This document shows, piece after piece, positions 18,705 to 28,238 of a stretch of 64,000 nucleotides of DNA (positions are counted from its first letter, which is position 1; every line of letters begins with the position of its first letter). Under the pieces are notes generated by a model. It had not been told where the DNA came from, did no database searches, and saw only the letters and a list, made by a program, of their open reading frames with translations. The DNA comes from Cellulomonas sp. C5510 (lineage in GTDB: Bacteria > Actinomycetota > Actinomycetes > Actinomycetales > Cellulomonadaceae): the NCBI RefSeq assembly GCF_019797765.1, contig NZ_CP081862.1:2418001-2482000 (forward strand). The letters are read 5' to 3'. The position numbers and the translations under genes are program-made.

Positions 18705-19832
18705 TCACCCGACGACCGGCATCGTGGGCGCCGAGACGTCGTAGCGCGTCGAGCCCGCCGTCTCGGGCGCGGCGCGCAGCGCCTGCAGCACCGCCACCTT
18801 GAGCGCCGAGTCCTGCGCGCTCCCCCACTCGACGGTCGCCCCGTCGCGCAGCGTGAACTGCACCGTGTCCTGCGTGCCCGCCGACACCTGCCCGATCGCC
18901 GCGAGCAGGTCCTCGGGCAGCGCCTCGAGCACCCCGAGCGTCGCCGTGAGGATGCGGCCCTCGCCGACGGGCACCTCGACCACGGGGAGGCCCTCCGGCG
19001 GCGCATCCGCCCGGCCGACCTGCACGCCCTCCTGGTCGACGAGGGCGAAGCCCCCGCCCTCGCCGTCCGTGGCGCTGTGGTCCGCCCGTTCTGCGACCTC
19101 CGACGACTCGGGCACGGCAGCGACCGGCTCGCGGGACACCAGCGCCACGGTCAGCCCGTGCGGCCAGTCCCGGCTGACCGTCACGTCCCGCACCCCGGGC
19201 ACGTCGAGCAGCTCGGAGCGCAGCCGGGCCGTGTCGAGGCGCGGCAGCGGCGTGCCGTCCTCCGCGTCCACGACGGCCCGCACCTGGTCGACCGCGACCA
19301 CGGTGCCGGCACCGGTCACGGTGACCTGGTCCTTCTCCAGGGCGAGCACGGGCGAGAGCAGCAGCAGCCACGCGACCGCCGCGACGGAGAGGACCCCGCC
19401 GGCGACCAGGAGGATCTGGCGCCACGCCAGTCGGCGTCGGGCGCGCGCCCGCTCGGCGAACCGAGCGGCCGACCCCTGGCTGACGACGGGCGGCCGGACG
19501 GGGAACGCCCCCGTGCCGGACCGCGGGACGAGTGCCGAGCCCGCCGTCCGCCGACCGCCGCCGGACGCCCGGCCCGTCGGCGCCGGGGATCCCGAGCCGC
19601 CGACCCCCGCGGCGCGACCGGGGCGCGCGGCGGCGTCCACCGCGGGCGCTGCGCTCCTGTCGGGCACGGCGCTCGTGGGGGCGGTGCCCGGGCGCGCCGT
19701 GGTGCCCGGGCCGGAGGGGCGGGACGCCGCCGGGCGGGGATCCGGCGAGGCAGGGGCCGGACGGGGAGCGGGCGGACGTCTCGGCCCGGACGTCCGTCCG
19801 GGCTGGGGCGGGCGCGGGCGCTGCGGCGTCAC
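18705..19832 (-). CDS. ftsQ: Divisome protein FtsQ
   Basis: Bitopic division protein linking FtsB/FtsL to the septal synthase. 375 residues. A very long Pro/Arg/Ala-rich cytoplasmic N-terminus (about 135 residues), one membrane helix (ILLVAGGVLSVAAVAWLLLL), a POTRA domain (ALEKDQVTVTGAGTVVAVDQVRAVVDAEDGTPLPRLDTARL) and the FtsQ beta domain (VSREPVAAV). GTG 19832 overlaps the murC stop as GTGA, so it is coupled to the murG-murC gene. Confidence 0.93.
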   Translation of the reverse strand: MTPQRPRPPQPGRTSGPRRPPAPRPAPASPDPRPAASRPSGPGTTARPGTAPTSAVPDRSAAPAVDAAARPGRAAGVGGSGSPAPTGRASGGGRRTAGSALVPRSGTGAFPVRPPVVSQGSAARFAERARARRRLAWRQILLVAGGVLSVAAVAWLLLLSPVLALEKDQVTVTGAGTVVAVDQVRAVVDAEDGTPLPRLDTARLRSELLDVPGVRDVTVSRDWPHGLTVALVSREPVAAVPESSEVAERADHSATDGEGGGFALVDQEGVQVGRADAPPEGLPVVEVPVGEGRILTATLGVLEALPEDLLAAIGQVSAGTQDTVQFTLRDGATVEWGSAQDSALKVAVLQALRAAPETAGSTRYDVSAPTMPVVG

Positions 19833-22800
19833 GCCCGGCCGGTCCCGTCGGGCTGGTCCGCGTCGTCGCCACCCTCGGACGCGTCGGGCACCTCGGACGG
19901 CCCGGGAGGGGCGAGCAGGTCGCCGGCGTCCCCGGCACCGTCGCCGGGCTGCGCGTCGCCGGCCCCCCCGTCCAGCGTCGCGAGCACCTCGGCTGCGAGC
20001 AGCGTGACGTCGCCGGCGCCGACCGTGAGCACCAGGTCGCCCGGCGCGGCCGCCGCGGCCACCGCGCGCGCGGCCTCGTGGCGGTCCGCGACGTAGGTCG
20101 CACGCCCCGGCGTGGGCACGCGCTGCACGATCGTGTCGCCGCTGACCTCCGGGTCCGGGTCCTCGCGCGCGGCGTAGACGTCGGTCACGACGACGGTGTC
20201 CGCGAGGTCGAGCGCCGCGCCGAACTCGGTCGCGAAGGTCCGCGTCCGCGAGTACAGGTGCGGCTGGAACAGCACGTGCACCCGCCCGTCCCCGACGACG
20301 CCGCGGGCGGTGCGCAGCAGCGCGGCGACCTCGGTGGGGTGGTGGGCGTAGTCGTCGACGACGCGGACGCCGCCCGCCGTCCCGCGGTCCTCGAACCGCC
20401 GGCCCGTACCGCGGAACTCCCCCAGCCCGGCCGCGACGGCCGCGGGGTCGGCACCGACGGCCCACGCCGCCAGGTACGCCGCCGCGGCGTTCGCGGCGTT
20501 GTGGTCGCCGGGCACCGCGAGCACCAGGTCGGCACCGGGGACCTCGGCGGAGCGCGACGTGAGCGTGACGTGCCAGCCGCCGCCCTGCGCCCGCACCGGG
20601 CCCAGCACGAGGTCCGGGCCCGGCCCGTCCCCGGCGACCGCCGCATCCGATCCGTAGGTGAGGACGCGGACGCCGCGCCGCGTCAGGCGGTCCCGCACCG
20701 CCTCGACCAGCCGGGCCGCTCCCGCGTCGTCGAGGCACGCGACGAACGCGCCGCCGTCGAGCACGCGGTCGGCGAACGCCTCGAACGCGGCCTCGAACGC
20801 CTCCGCCGACCCGTAGTGGTCGAGGTGGTCGGGCTCCACGTTGGTCACGACGGCGACCGCCGGCGCGTACGCGAGGAACGAGCCGTCGGACTCGTCGGCC
20901 TCCGCGACGAACACCTCGCCCGCCCCGGTGCGGTGCCCGGGCGTGGCGCCGTGGGCGGTGAGGACGGTGCCGCCGATCGCGTACGACGGGTCGAGCACCG
21001 GGTCCTCGCGGCCGGCGGCGCCGAGCGCGGTCGCGACCATCGTCGACGTCGTGGTCTTGCCGTGCGCGCCGGCCACGGCGATGCCGATGCGCCCGGTCAT
21101 GAGCGCGGCCAGCGCCTCGGAGCGGTGCAGCACCCGCAGCCCGCGCTCCCGCGCCGCCGCGAGCTCGGGGTTCGTCTCCCGGATCGCGCTCGACACCACG
21201 ACGGTGTCGACGCCGGCCAGGTGCGCCGCGTCGTGACCGACGTGGACGACCACGCCCGCCTCGCGCAGGGCCGGCAGGGCCGGGCCCTCGTGCGCGTCGG
21301 AGCCGGAGACCGTCAGGCCGCGCGCGGCGAGCAGCCCCGCCACGGCGGACATCCCCGCCCCGCCGACGCCGACCAGGTGCACGCGCCCGAGATCGGCCAC
21401 CGCGTCACCGCGGGTCGCGGCGGGGTGCGCGCTCGGCTCCCCGTCCCCCCGGCCACCCGCCGCCGCGGCGTCGCCGCCGTCCGGCGCGACCGTCCCGCCG
21501 ACAGCCGCGCCGTCCACGAGCGGTCCGGCGTCCGCCGCGGAGCCGTCGCCCGCCGGGCCCGCGTCCGCACGACCCGCTCCGTCGGCTCGCGACTCGCGCT
21601 CCGCGGCGTCCGCGGCGGTGCGCTCGGCCGCGGCCCGCTCCGCCTCGGCCCGCTGGGCGGCGACCCGCTCGCCCTCGGCGAGGGCGTCCAGCACGAGGTC
21701 GGCGACGCGCGCGGCGGCGTCCGGCACGCCCACCCGGGCGGCGGCCTCGCCCATCGCACGGCGCTCGTCCGCGGCGTCCGGCTCCAGCAGCGGCAGCAGG
21801 TGCGCGGTGATCCAGTCGCCGGTCAGCGCGTCGTCGGCGACGAGCAGCCCGCCGCCCTCGGCGACCACGGGCTGCGCGTTGAGGCGCTGCTCCCCGTTGC
21901 CGACGGGCAGCGGCACGTACACCGCGGGGATGCCGAGGGCGGCCAGCTCGCTGACCGTCCCCGCACCGGCACGGCACAGCACGAGGTCCGCGACGGCGAG
22001 CGCCTGCTCCATCTCCCCCAGGTACTCCCGCACGTGGTACCGCTCCGCGCCCGGGACACCCCGGACCGCGGAGCGCACCTCCTCGGCCTTGCCCGCGCCG
22101 GTCAGGTGCAGCACCTCGGCCCCGGTGGCGAGCACGGCGCGCGCCTCCGCGGCGAGCGCGCGGTTGACGGACACCGCCCCGAGCGAGCCGCCGGTCACCA
22201 GCAGCGTGACGCGGGCCGGGTCGAAGCCCAGCTCGGCGGCCGCCCGGCGCCGTGTCCCCTCCGGGTCGCGGGCGCGGTCGGCCAGCAGGCCGGCGATCTC
22301 CGGGCGCAGCGGCAGCCCGGTGACCTGGGCCCGGGGCAGACGCGTGCCGGGGAAGGTCACCGCGACGGCGTGCGCGCCGCGGGCGCCGAGCCGGTTCGCG
22401 AGCCCGGCCCGGGCGTTCTGCTCGTGCACGACCACGGGCACGCCGCGGGAGCGGGCCGCCAGGTAGGCCGGGGTGGAGACGTAGCCGCCGAACCCGACGA
22501 CCGCACCCGCGCCGGTGGCGTCGATCGCCTCGCCCGCGGCGTCGACCGCCACGCGCAGCATCCGGGGCAGGCGCAGCCAGTCCGGGGTGGGCCGGCGGGG
22601 CAGCGGCACCTTGGGGACCACGTGCATCTCGAGCCCGCGCTCGGGCACCAGCCGCGACTCGAGGCCCTCCGCGGTGCCGAGCGCGACGAGGCGCAGCTCC
22701 GGGTCGCGGGCGCGCAGCTCCTCCGCCACGGCGAGCAGCGGGTTGACGTGCCCGGCCGTGCCGCCGCCCGCGAGCAGGACCGCGCGGGGACGCGGCTCCT

Positions 22801-22834
22801 CGTCGTGCGTGGCGTCGGCGTCGGGTGCGGTCAC
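19829..22834 (-). CDS. murG-murC: MurG-MurC fusion: lipid II-forming GlcNAc transferase plus UDP-MurNAc-L-alanine ligase
   Basis: One open frame of 1001 codons covers two enzymes normally encoded separately. Residues about 1-385 are MurG: VLLAGGGTAGHVNPLLAVAEEL, VGFGGYVSTPAYLAA, HEQNARAGLANRLG, LLVTGGSLGAVSVN and LCRAGAGTVSELAALGIPAVYVPLP. An Ala/Asp/Gly/Glu-rich linker spans about 386-478. Residues 479-1001 are MurC: VHLVGVGGAGMSAVAGLL, the ATP loop AGAHGKTTT (Lys593), VVTNVEPDHLDHYG, VDDYAHHPTEV and FQPHLYSRT. MurG acts at the membrane, MurC in the cytosol. An in-frame GTG at 21400 (VADLGRVHLV) matches a normal MurC start with only a weak GGTGA ahead, so separate MurC could also be made. 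GTG 22834 opens MurG. Confidence 0.88.
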   Translation of the reverse strand: MTAPDADATHDEEPRPRAVLLAGGGTAGHVNPLLAVAEELRARDPELRLVALGTAEGLESRLVPERGLEMHVVPKVPLPRRPTPDWLRLPRMLRVAVDAAGEAIDATGAGAVVGFGGYVSTPAYLAARSRGVPVVVHEQNARAGLANRLGARGAHAVAVTFPGTRLPRAQVTGLPLRPEIAGLLADRARDPEGTRRRAAAELGFDPARVTLLVTGGSLGAVSVNRALAAEARAVLATGAEVLHLTGAGKAEEVRSAVRGVPGAERYHVREYLGEMEQALAVADLVLCRAGAGTVSELAALGIPAVYVPLPVGNGEQRLNAQPVVAEGGGLLVADDALTGDWITAHLLPLLEPDAADERRAMGEAAARVGVPDAAARVADLVLDALAEGERVAAQRAEAERAAAERTAADAAERESRADGAGRADAGPAGDGSAADAGPLVDGAAVGGTVAPDGGDAAAAGGRGDGEPSAHPAATRGDAVADLGRVHLVGVGGAGMSAVAGLLAARGLTVSGSDAHEGPALPALREAGVVVHVGHDAAHLAGVDTVVVSSAIRETNPELAAARERGLRVLHRSEALAALMTGRIGIAVAGAHGKTTTSTMVATALGAAGREDPVLDPSYAIGGTVLTAHGATPGHRTGAGEVFVAEADESDGSFLAYAPAVAVVTNVEPDHLDHYGSAEAFEAAFEAFADRVLDGGAFVACLDDAGAARLVEAVRDRLTRRGVRVLTYGSDAAVAGDGPGPDLVLGPVRAQGGGWHVTLTSRSAEVPGADLVLAVPGDHNAANAAAAYLAAWAVGADPAAVAAGLGEFRGTGRRFEDRGTAGGVRVVDDYAHHPTEVAALLRTARGVVGDGRVHVLFQPHLYSRTRTFATEFGAALDLADTVVVTDVYAAREDPDPEVSGDTIVQRVPTPGRATYVADRHEAARAVAAAAAPGDLVLTVGAGDVTLLAAEVLATLDGGAGDAQPGDGAGDAGDLLAPPGPSEVPDASEGGDDADQPDGTGRA

Positions 22835-22968
22835 GGGGTCCTCCGGTTCAGGCGCGCGGGCGCCGGTGGTGCGAGCGGGGCGAGGGGCGGGGGTGTCGCG
22901 CGTGAGCCGGCGGCCTGTCCGGCGCGCCGGGGCGGCACCGGGCGGGGTGCTGCGGGACACCCGCGACG

Positions 22969-24198
22969 TCAGGCACGGGTCCGGCCGATCACGGCGAGCG
23001 ACCGGCGCACGACGCTCGGCCGGGTGGCGAGGGCCTCCGCGGCACCGGGCTCGGTCCGCGCGAACGACACCACCATGCCGAGAGCGACGAGCGTCGTGAT
23101 GAGCGCGGACCCGCCCGCGGACACCAGCGGGAGCGGCACCCCGATGACCGGGAGCAGCCCGACGACGACCCCCATGTTGACGAGGGCCTGCCCGACGATC
23201 CACGCGGCGACGCCGCCGGTGACGATCTGGGCGAACGGGTCCCGGTGGCGGGCGATGACGCGGAACATCGCGAACGCGAGCACGGCGACCAGCACGAGGA
23301 CGAGCAGCGTCCCGATGAGGCCGAGCTCCTCGCCGATGATCGCGAAGATGAAGTCGTTGTGCGCCTCGGGCAGGTAGGACCACTTCTCGCGGCTCTGGCC
23401 GAGGCCGAGACCCGCCCACCCTCCGGTGGCGAGCGCCTGCAGACCGTGGACCGTCTGGTAGCAGCCGCCCTGGACGTCGCAGTCGCCGGTGAACCAGTCC
23501 ATGATCCGGCTGGTCCGGTTGGTGCTGCCGATGGCGAGCACGGCCACCCCGGCGGCGGCCGCCATCCCGGCGGCGGCGAAGATCCGCATCGGCACCCCCG
23601 CCACGAACAGCGCGCCGGCGACGAGGAGCAGCATGATGATCGCGGTGCCGAGGTCGTGGCCGAGCAGCACCATGCCGACCGCGCCTCCGGCGACGGGCAG
23701 CGCGGGGATGGCGGCGTGCTTCCAGTCGTCGAACAGCGGCTGCTTGCGGGCGAGCACCGCTCCGAGCCACACCACGAGCGCGAGCTTGAGCGCCTCGGCG
23801 GGCTGCGCGGTGAAACCGCCGACGCAGACCCAGCCCTGGTTGCCGCCCTTGCCGCAGCCGAGCGGCGTGTAGACGAGGAGCTGCGCGACCAGGCCGACAC
23901 CGAGCAGCGGCCAGGCGAGCGCCTGGTAGACCCGCGACGGCATCCGCGAGGCGACCCACGCCAGCGGCAGGCCGATCAGCGCGTACTGGGCCTGGTTGCG
24001 GAACACCGCGTACGGCGAGTCGTCGCTGGCGAGCGAGTCCACCGCGGAGGAGGACAGGACCATGACGAGGCCGAGCACGAGCATGAGCCCGGCGGCGCCG
24101 ACGAGCAGGTAGTAGCTCGTGACGGCGCTGTTCCACTGCCCGAGCCGCGAGGGGCGCTGCTCCGTGGCGGGCGACGGGGCGTCGGTCGTCTGGGCCAT
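22969..24198 (-). CDS. ftsW: Septal peptidoglycan polymerase FtsW
   Basis: SEDS-family glycosyltransferase that polymerises lipid II with its partner FtsI. 409 residues and about ten membrane segments. Family signatures include VMVLSSSAVDS in TM1, GFTAQPAEALKLALVVWLG, LGHDLGTAIIMLLL, QSREKWSYLPEAHNDFIFAIIGEELG with the catalytic-loop Glu and Asp, and IGVPLPLVSAGGSALITTLVALG. Four Cys in the extracellular loops (LGCGKGGNQGWVCVGG, TGDCDVQGGCYQ) look like disulphide pairs. ATG 24198 is 10 nt after the murD stop. Confidence 0.96.
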   Translation of the reverse strand: MAQTTDAPSPATEQRPSRLGQWNSAVTSYYLLVGAAGLMLVLGLVMVLSSSAVDSLASDDSPYAVFRNQAQYALIGLPLAWVASRMPSRVYQALAWPLLGVGLVAQLLVYTPLGCGKGGNQGWVCVGGFTAQPAEALKLALVVWLGAVLARKQPLFDDWKHAAIPALPVAGGAVGMVLLGHDLGTAIIMLLLVAGALFVAGVPMRIFAAAGMAAAAGVAVLAIGSTNRTSRIMDWFTGDCDVQGGCYQTVHGLQALATGGWAGLGLGQSREKWSYLPEAHNDFIFAIIGEELGLIGTLLVLVLVAVLAFAMFRVIARHRDPFAQIVTGGVAAWIVGQALVNMGVVVGLLPVIGVPLPLVSAGGSALITTLVALGMVVSFARTEPGAAEALATRPSVVRRSLAVIGRTRA

Positions 24199-24208
24199 CG
24201 GCGCCGGG

Positions 24209-25663
24209 TCACCCCCTCGGGAGCAGTGCGCGGACCTCGGCGACGAACGCCTCTCCCCGTTCGGCGTACGAGGAGAACTGGTCCATCGAGGCGCACGCCG
24301 GCGCCAGCAGGACGGTGGTGCCGGCACCCCGGGCGTCCGCCAGGCGGCGGGCCTCGGTCACGGCGCGGGTCATCACCGTCCCAGTGTCACCGGGATCCAC
24401 GCGGACCACGGGGACCTGCGGCGCGTGTCGGGCGAGCGCGTCGGCGAGCGGTGCGGCGTCCACGCCGATCAGGACCACGGCGTGCAGCCGGTCGGCCCGC
24501 GACGCCACGAGGTCGTCGAACGTCGCGCCCTTCGCGAGCCCGCCCGCGAGCCACACGACGCTGCCCGGCGCGAACGCCGCCAGGGACGCGGCCGCCGCGT
24601 GGGCGTTCGTGGCCTTGGAGTCGTCGACCCAGCGCACCCCGTCGACCTCCGCGACCGTCGCGATCCGGTGCGCGCCGGGACGGTAGGACCGCAGCCCCAC
24701 CCCGACCGCCTCGGGCGGCACACCGTGCGCGAGCGCCAGGGCGGCCGCGGCGAGCGCGTCCTGCACGACGTGGGGCGCGAGCCCGTCCGGCCCGGCCAGG
24801 TGGGCCAGGTCGTCGAGCGTCGCGAGCTCCTGGGCGTGGGTGTGCCGCAGCGCGGCGAAGCCCCGGTCGACGAGGACGTGGTCGACGAGGCCGACCTGGC
24901 CGACCGACGGCGCCCCGAGCGTGAAGCCGACCGCGATCGCGCCGTCGGCGACGTCGGCCTCCCGCACGAGGTGCTCGGTCGTCGGGTCGGCCGCGTTGTA
25001 CACGCACGCGACCTCCACCCCCGAGTAGATGCGCCCCTTGTCGGCTGCGTAGGCGTCGAGCGAGCCGTGCCAGTCCAGGTGGTCGGCCGCGACGTTGAGC
25101 ACCGCGGCCGCCTGGGCCGCCACCGAGGTCGTGTGGTGCAGTTGGAAGCTCGACAGCTCGACGGCGAGCACGTCGAGCGCGGGGTCGGTCGCGGCCCGGA
25201 CGACGGGGGTGCCCACGTTGCCGACGGCGGCCGAGCGCCGGCCGGCCGCCCGCAGGATCGCGTCGAGCATCTCGACGGTGGTCGTCTTGCCGTTGGTGCC
25301 GGTGACGGCGAGCCACGGAGCCGGGCCGTCGCCGGTGTCCCGGCCGACGCGCAGCCGCCACGCGAGCTCGACCTCGCTCCACACCGGCACGCCGGCCGCG
25401 CGGGCGGCGGCGAGCAGCGGGTGGGCGGGCGGCCAGCCCGGCGAGACGACCACGACGTCGGCGGCGTCCAGCAGACCTGCGGCCAGGAACCCGTCGACCC
25501 GGTGGTCCGCATCCTCCGCGCGGTCGTCGACGGTCGTGACCCGGGTGCCCAGGCCGGCGAGCGCGTCCCGCGCGGCTCGCCCCGAGAGCCCGAGCCCCGC
25601 GACGACGACCCGGGCCCGCCCGAGGTCCTGCGCGGTCGCGGGTCCGGCGGCGGTGTCGTCCAC
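24209..25663 (-). CDS. murD: UDP-MurNAc-L-Ala D-glutamate ligase MurD
   Basis: Adds D-Glu to UDP-MurNAc-L-Ala with ATP. 484 residues. N-terminal Rossmann-like domain (VVVAGLGLSGRAARDAL), ATP loop VTGTNGKTTTVEML, ELSSFQLHHT, NVAADHLDWHGSLDAYAADKGRI with the carbamylated-Lys region, and the C-terminal domain VRWVDDSKATNAHAAAASL plus LLAPACASMDQFSSYAERGEAF. GTG 25663 starts 2 nt after the mraY stop. Confidence 0.97.
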   Translation of the reverse strand: MDDTAAGPATAQDLGRARVVVAGLGLSGRAARDALAGLGTRVTTVDDRAEDADHRVDGFLAAGLLDAADVVVVSPGWPPAHPLLAAARAAGVPVWSEVELAWRLRVGRDTGDGPAPWLAVTGTNGKTTTVEMLDAILRAAGRRSAAVGNVGTPVVRAATDPALDVLAVELSSFQLHHTTSVAAQAAAVLNVAADHLDWHGSLDAYAADKGRIYSGVEVACVYNAADPTTEHLVREADVADGAIAVGFTLGAPSVGQVGLVDHVLVDRGFAALRHTHAQELATLDDLAHLAGPDGLAPHVVQDALAAAALALAHGVPPEAVGVGLRSYRPGAHRIATVAEVDGVRWVDDSKATNAHAAAASLAAFAPGSVVWLAGGLAKGATFDDLVASRADRLHAVVLIGVDAAPLADALARHAPQVPVVRVDPGDTGTVMTRAVTEARRLADARGAGTTVLLAPACASMDQFSSYAERGEAFVAEVRALLPRG

Positions 25664-25665
25664 GG

Positions 25666-26748
25666 TCAGCCCGTCACCCACTCCGCGTAGAAGATCCCGA
25701 CGCCCAGGGACACGAACAGCCCGGCGATCAGCCAGAACCGGATGACGATCGTGACCTCGCCCCACCCCGACAGCTCGAAGTGGTGGTGCAGCGGCGCCAT
25801 CTTGAACACGCGCTTGCCGGTCAGCTTGAAGAAGCCGATCTGGATCACGTCGGACATCACGATGATGACGAACAGGCCGCCGATGATCGCCGCGAGCACC
25901 TCGGTGCGGGTGACGATCGACAGGCCGGCCAGCGCGCCGCCGAGGGCCAGCGACCCGGTGTCGCCCATGAAGATCTTGGCCGGGCTGGCGTTCCACCACA
26001 GGAACCCGAAGCACGCGCCGGTGATCGCCGCGGCCACGACGGCCATGTCGAGCGGGTCGCGGGTGCCGTAGCACCGGGCGGGGTCGCCGTCCGGGAGGCC
26101 GCAGCGCTGGTTGAACTGCCAGACGCAGACGATGACGTAGGCACCGAACACGATGAGCGACGACCCGGTGGCGAGCCCGTCGAGCCCGTCGGTGAGGTTC
26201 ACGGCGTTCGACCAGGCGGTGATGAGGAAGTTCGCCCAGATCACGAACAGGATCGCCCCGACGGTGGCGCCGGCGAACCCGAGGTCCAGCCCGGTGTCCC
26301 GGATGAACGAGATGTGCGTCGACGCGGGCGTGCGCAGGGTCGCGTCGGGGAACTGCAGCGCGAGCACGGCGAACGTGATGCCGACGAAGCCCTGCCCGAC
26401 GATCTTCCAGCGCGCGGACAGACCGAGGCTGCGCTGCCGGGAGATCTTGATGAAGTCGTCGAGGAACCCGACCACGCCGAGCCCGGTCATGAGGAACAGC
26501 ACCAGCACCGCGGAGGCGCTCGGCAGCGTCCCGGAGGCGAGCACGGCCGCGCCCCAGCCGAGCAGGGTGGCCGCGATGATGACGACGCCGCCCATCGTGG
26601 GGGTGCCGCGCTTGGTGTAGTGCGCCGTCGGGCCGTCCTGGCGGATGAACTGGCCGTACTGCCGGCCGACGAGGAAGCTGATGAACAGCGGGGTGGCGAG
26701 CAGCGCGACGACCATCGCGACGCCGCCGGCGACGAGGACGGAGATCAC
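25666..26748 (-). CDS. mraY: Phospho-MurNAc-pentapeptide translocase MraY
   Basis: Membrane enzyme that makes lipid I from UDP-MurNAc-pentapeptide and undecaprenyl phosphate. 360 residues and about ten membrane helices. [37 protein letters not shown] with the Mg-binding Asp pair, [15 protein letters not shown], and [14 protein letters not shown] and [11 protein letters not shown] close to the active site are all there. GTG 26748 overlaps the murF stop as GTGA. Confidence 0.98.
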   Translation of the reverse strand: MISVLVAGGVAMVVALLATPLFISFLVGRQYGQFIRQDGPTAHYTKRGTPTMGGVVIIAATLLGWGAAVLASGTLPSASAVLVLFLMTGLGVVGFLDDFIKISRQRSLGLSARWKIVGQGFVGITFAVLALQFPDATLRTPASTHISFIRDTGLDLGFAGATVGAILFVIWANFLITAWSNAVNLTDGLDGLATGSSLIVFGAYVIVCVWQFNQRCGLPDGDPARCYGTRDPLDMAVVAAAITGACFGFLWWNASPAKIFMGDTGSLALGGALAGLSIVTRTEVLAAIIGGLFVIIVMSDVIQIGFFKLTGKRVFKMAPLHHHFELSGWGEVTIVIRFWLIAGLFVSLGVGIFYAEWVTG

Positions 26749-28238
26749 GGCTGCACCTCCGCGGGCACGCTCGTCAGCAGGTCGCCGAGACGCCACAGCC
26801 CGGCACCGTTCGAGGCCTTGAGCAGCACGACGTCGCCGGGCCGCAGCTCCGACCCGAGCAGCTCCGCGGCGGCGTCGACGTCGTCCACCACGACGACCTC
26901 GTCACCCCACGACCCCTCGCGGACGGCGCCGGCGGCGATGCCCCGCGCGCCCTCCCCGACCACGACGGTCAGCCCGACGTTGAGCCGCACCACCTGCAGG
27001 CCGATCGCCTCGTGCTGGGCGCGCGCGTCGGCGCCGAGCTCCATCATCTCGCCGAGCACGGCCACCGAGCGGCGCTCGCGCCCCGCCAGCACGGCGAGCG
27101 CCCGCAGCGCGGCGCGCATCGAGTCGGGGTTGGCGTTGTACGAGTCGTCGACGACCGTCACCCCGTCGGGGCGCTCGACGACGTGCATCCGGTGCGGGCT
27201 GATCGCGTCGGCGGCGGACAGCCCGGCGGCGACGTCCGCGAGGGGCAGGCCGACGGCGAGCCCGGCCGCCGCGGCGGCCAGCGCGTTGTGCACGTGGTGC
27301 TCCCCCACCAGCCGCAGCGTGACCTCGGCGCGCTCCCGGGACGCGTCGCCCTCGACGGGCGGGACCCGCCCGGCGTCGATCGTGAACGCCGCGCGGCCGG
27401 CGCGGTCCACGCGCAGGTCCACCGCACGCACGTCCGCGCCCGTGGTGGTGCCGAACGTCGCGACGGGCCCCGGGGCCAGCTCCGCCATGGCCAGCACGCG
27501 GTGGTCGTCCGCGTTGAGCACGGCGACGCCCCCCGGCGCGAGCCCGGTGACGAGCTCGGACTTCGCGCGCGCCACGGCCTCGATCCCGCCGAAGCCCTCC
27601 AGGTGGGCGTGCCCGACGACGAGCACGACGGCGACGTCCGGCGGCGCGATGTCCGTGAGGTAGTCGAGGTGGCCGATCCCCGACGCGCCCATCTCGAGCA
27701 CGAGGAACCGGGTCTGCTCGTCCGCCCGCAGCACGGTCAGCGGCAGGCCGATCTCGTTGTTGAACGACTTCTCCGGCGCCACCGTGGGGCCGGCAGCGGT
27801 GCAGAGCTGCGCCAGCAGATCCTTGGTGGTGGTCTTGCCGACGGATCCCGTCACGCCGATGACGCGCAGCCCGCTGCCGCCCGGCTCGGCCGCTGCCTCG
27901 CGGAGCTGCTCGAGCACGACGCGCGCCAGCTCGCCGAGCGCGCGCTCGACGTCGTCGACCACGACCACGGGCAGCAGGACCGGGTCGCCGCCGTCGGGGC
28001 CGTCGGCGGTCAGCTCGCGGGCCGCCAGCACGAGGGTCGCCCCCGCCTGCACGGCAGCCGCGGCGTAGTCGTGCCCGTCGACGTGCTCCCCCGGCAGCGC
28101 GACGAACAGGGCGCCGGGTCCGGCGAGCCGGGAGTCCACCACGACCGGTCCGGTGACCACCGTGGACGGGTCGAGGTCCGCCGGGCGCAGCCGCCCGCCG
28201 GTCGCGGCCGCCACCTGCGCCGCCGTCATCGCGATCAC
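26745..28238 (-). CDS. murF: UDP-MurNAc-tripeptide D-Ala-D-Ala ligase MurF
   Basis: Adds the D-Ala-D-Ala dipeptide, completing the pentapeptide. 497 residues. ATP loop [69 protein letters not shown], and the C-terminal [17 protein letters not shown] and VLGEMMELG motifs. GTG 28238 overlaps the murE stop as GTGA; an ATG three codons later is the alternative. Confidence 0.97.
   Translation of the reverse strand: MIAMTAAQVAAATGGRLRPADLDPSTVVTGPVVVDSRLAGPGALFVALPGEHVDGHDYAAAAVQAGATLVLAARELTADGPDGGDPVLLPVVVVDDVERALGELARVVLEQLREAAAEPGGSGLRVIGVTGSVGKTTTKDLLAQLCTAAGPTVAPEKSFNNEIGLPLTVLRADEQTRFLVLEMGASGIGHLDYLTDIAPPDVAVVLVVGHAHLEGFGGIEAVARAKSELVTGLAPGGVAVLNADDHRVLAMAELAPGPVATFGTTTGADVRAVDLRVDRAGRAAFTIDAGRVPPVEGDASRERAEVTLRLVGEHHVHNALAAAAAGLAVGLPLADVAAGLSAADAISPHRMHVVERPDGVTVVDDSYNANPDSMRAALRALAVLAGRERRSVAVLGEMMELGADARAQHEAIGLQVVRLNVGLTVVVGEGARGIAAGAVREGSWGDEVVVVDDVDAAAELLGSELRPGDVVLLKASNGAGLWRLGDLLTSVPAEVQP

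Noticed and set aside
19829..21400. Annotating MurC as a separate gene from GTG 21400
   Set aside because: The frame is continuous with MurG, the SD is weak and no leaderless -10 precedes it; recorded instead as a possible internal start within the fusion.
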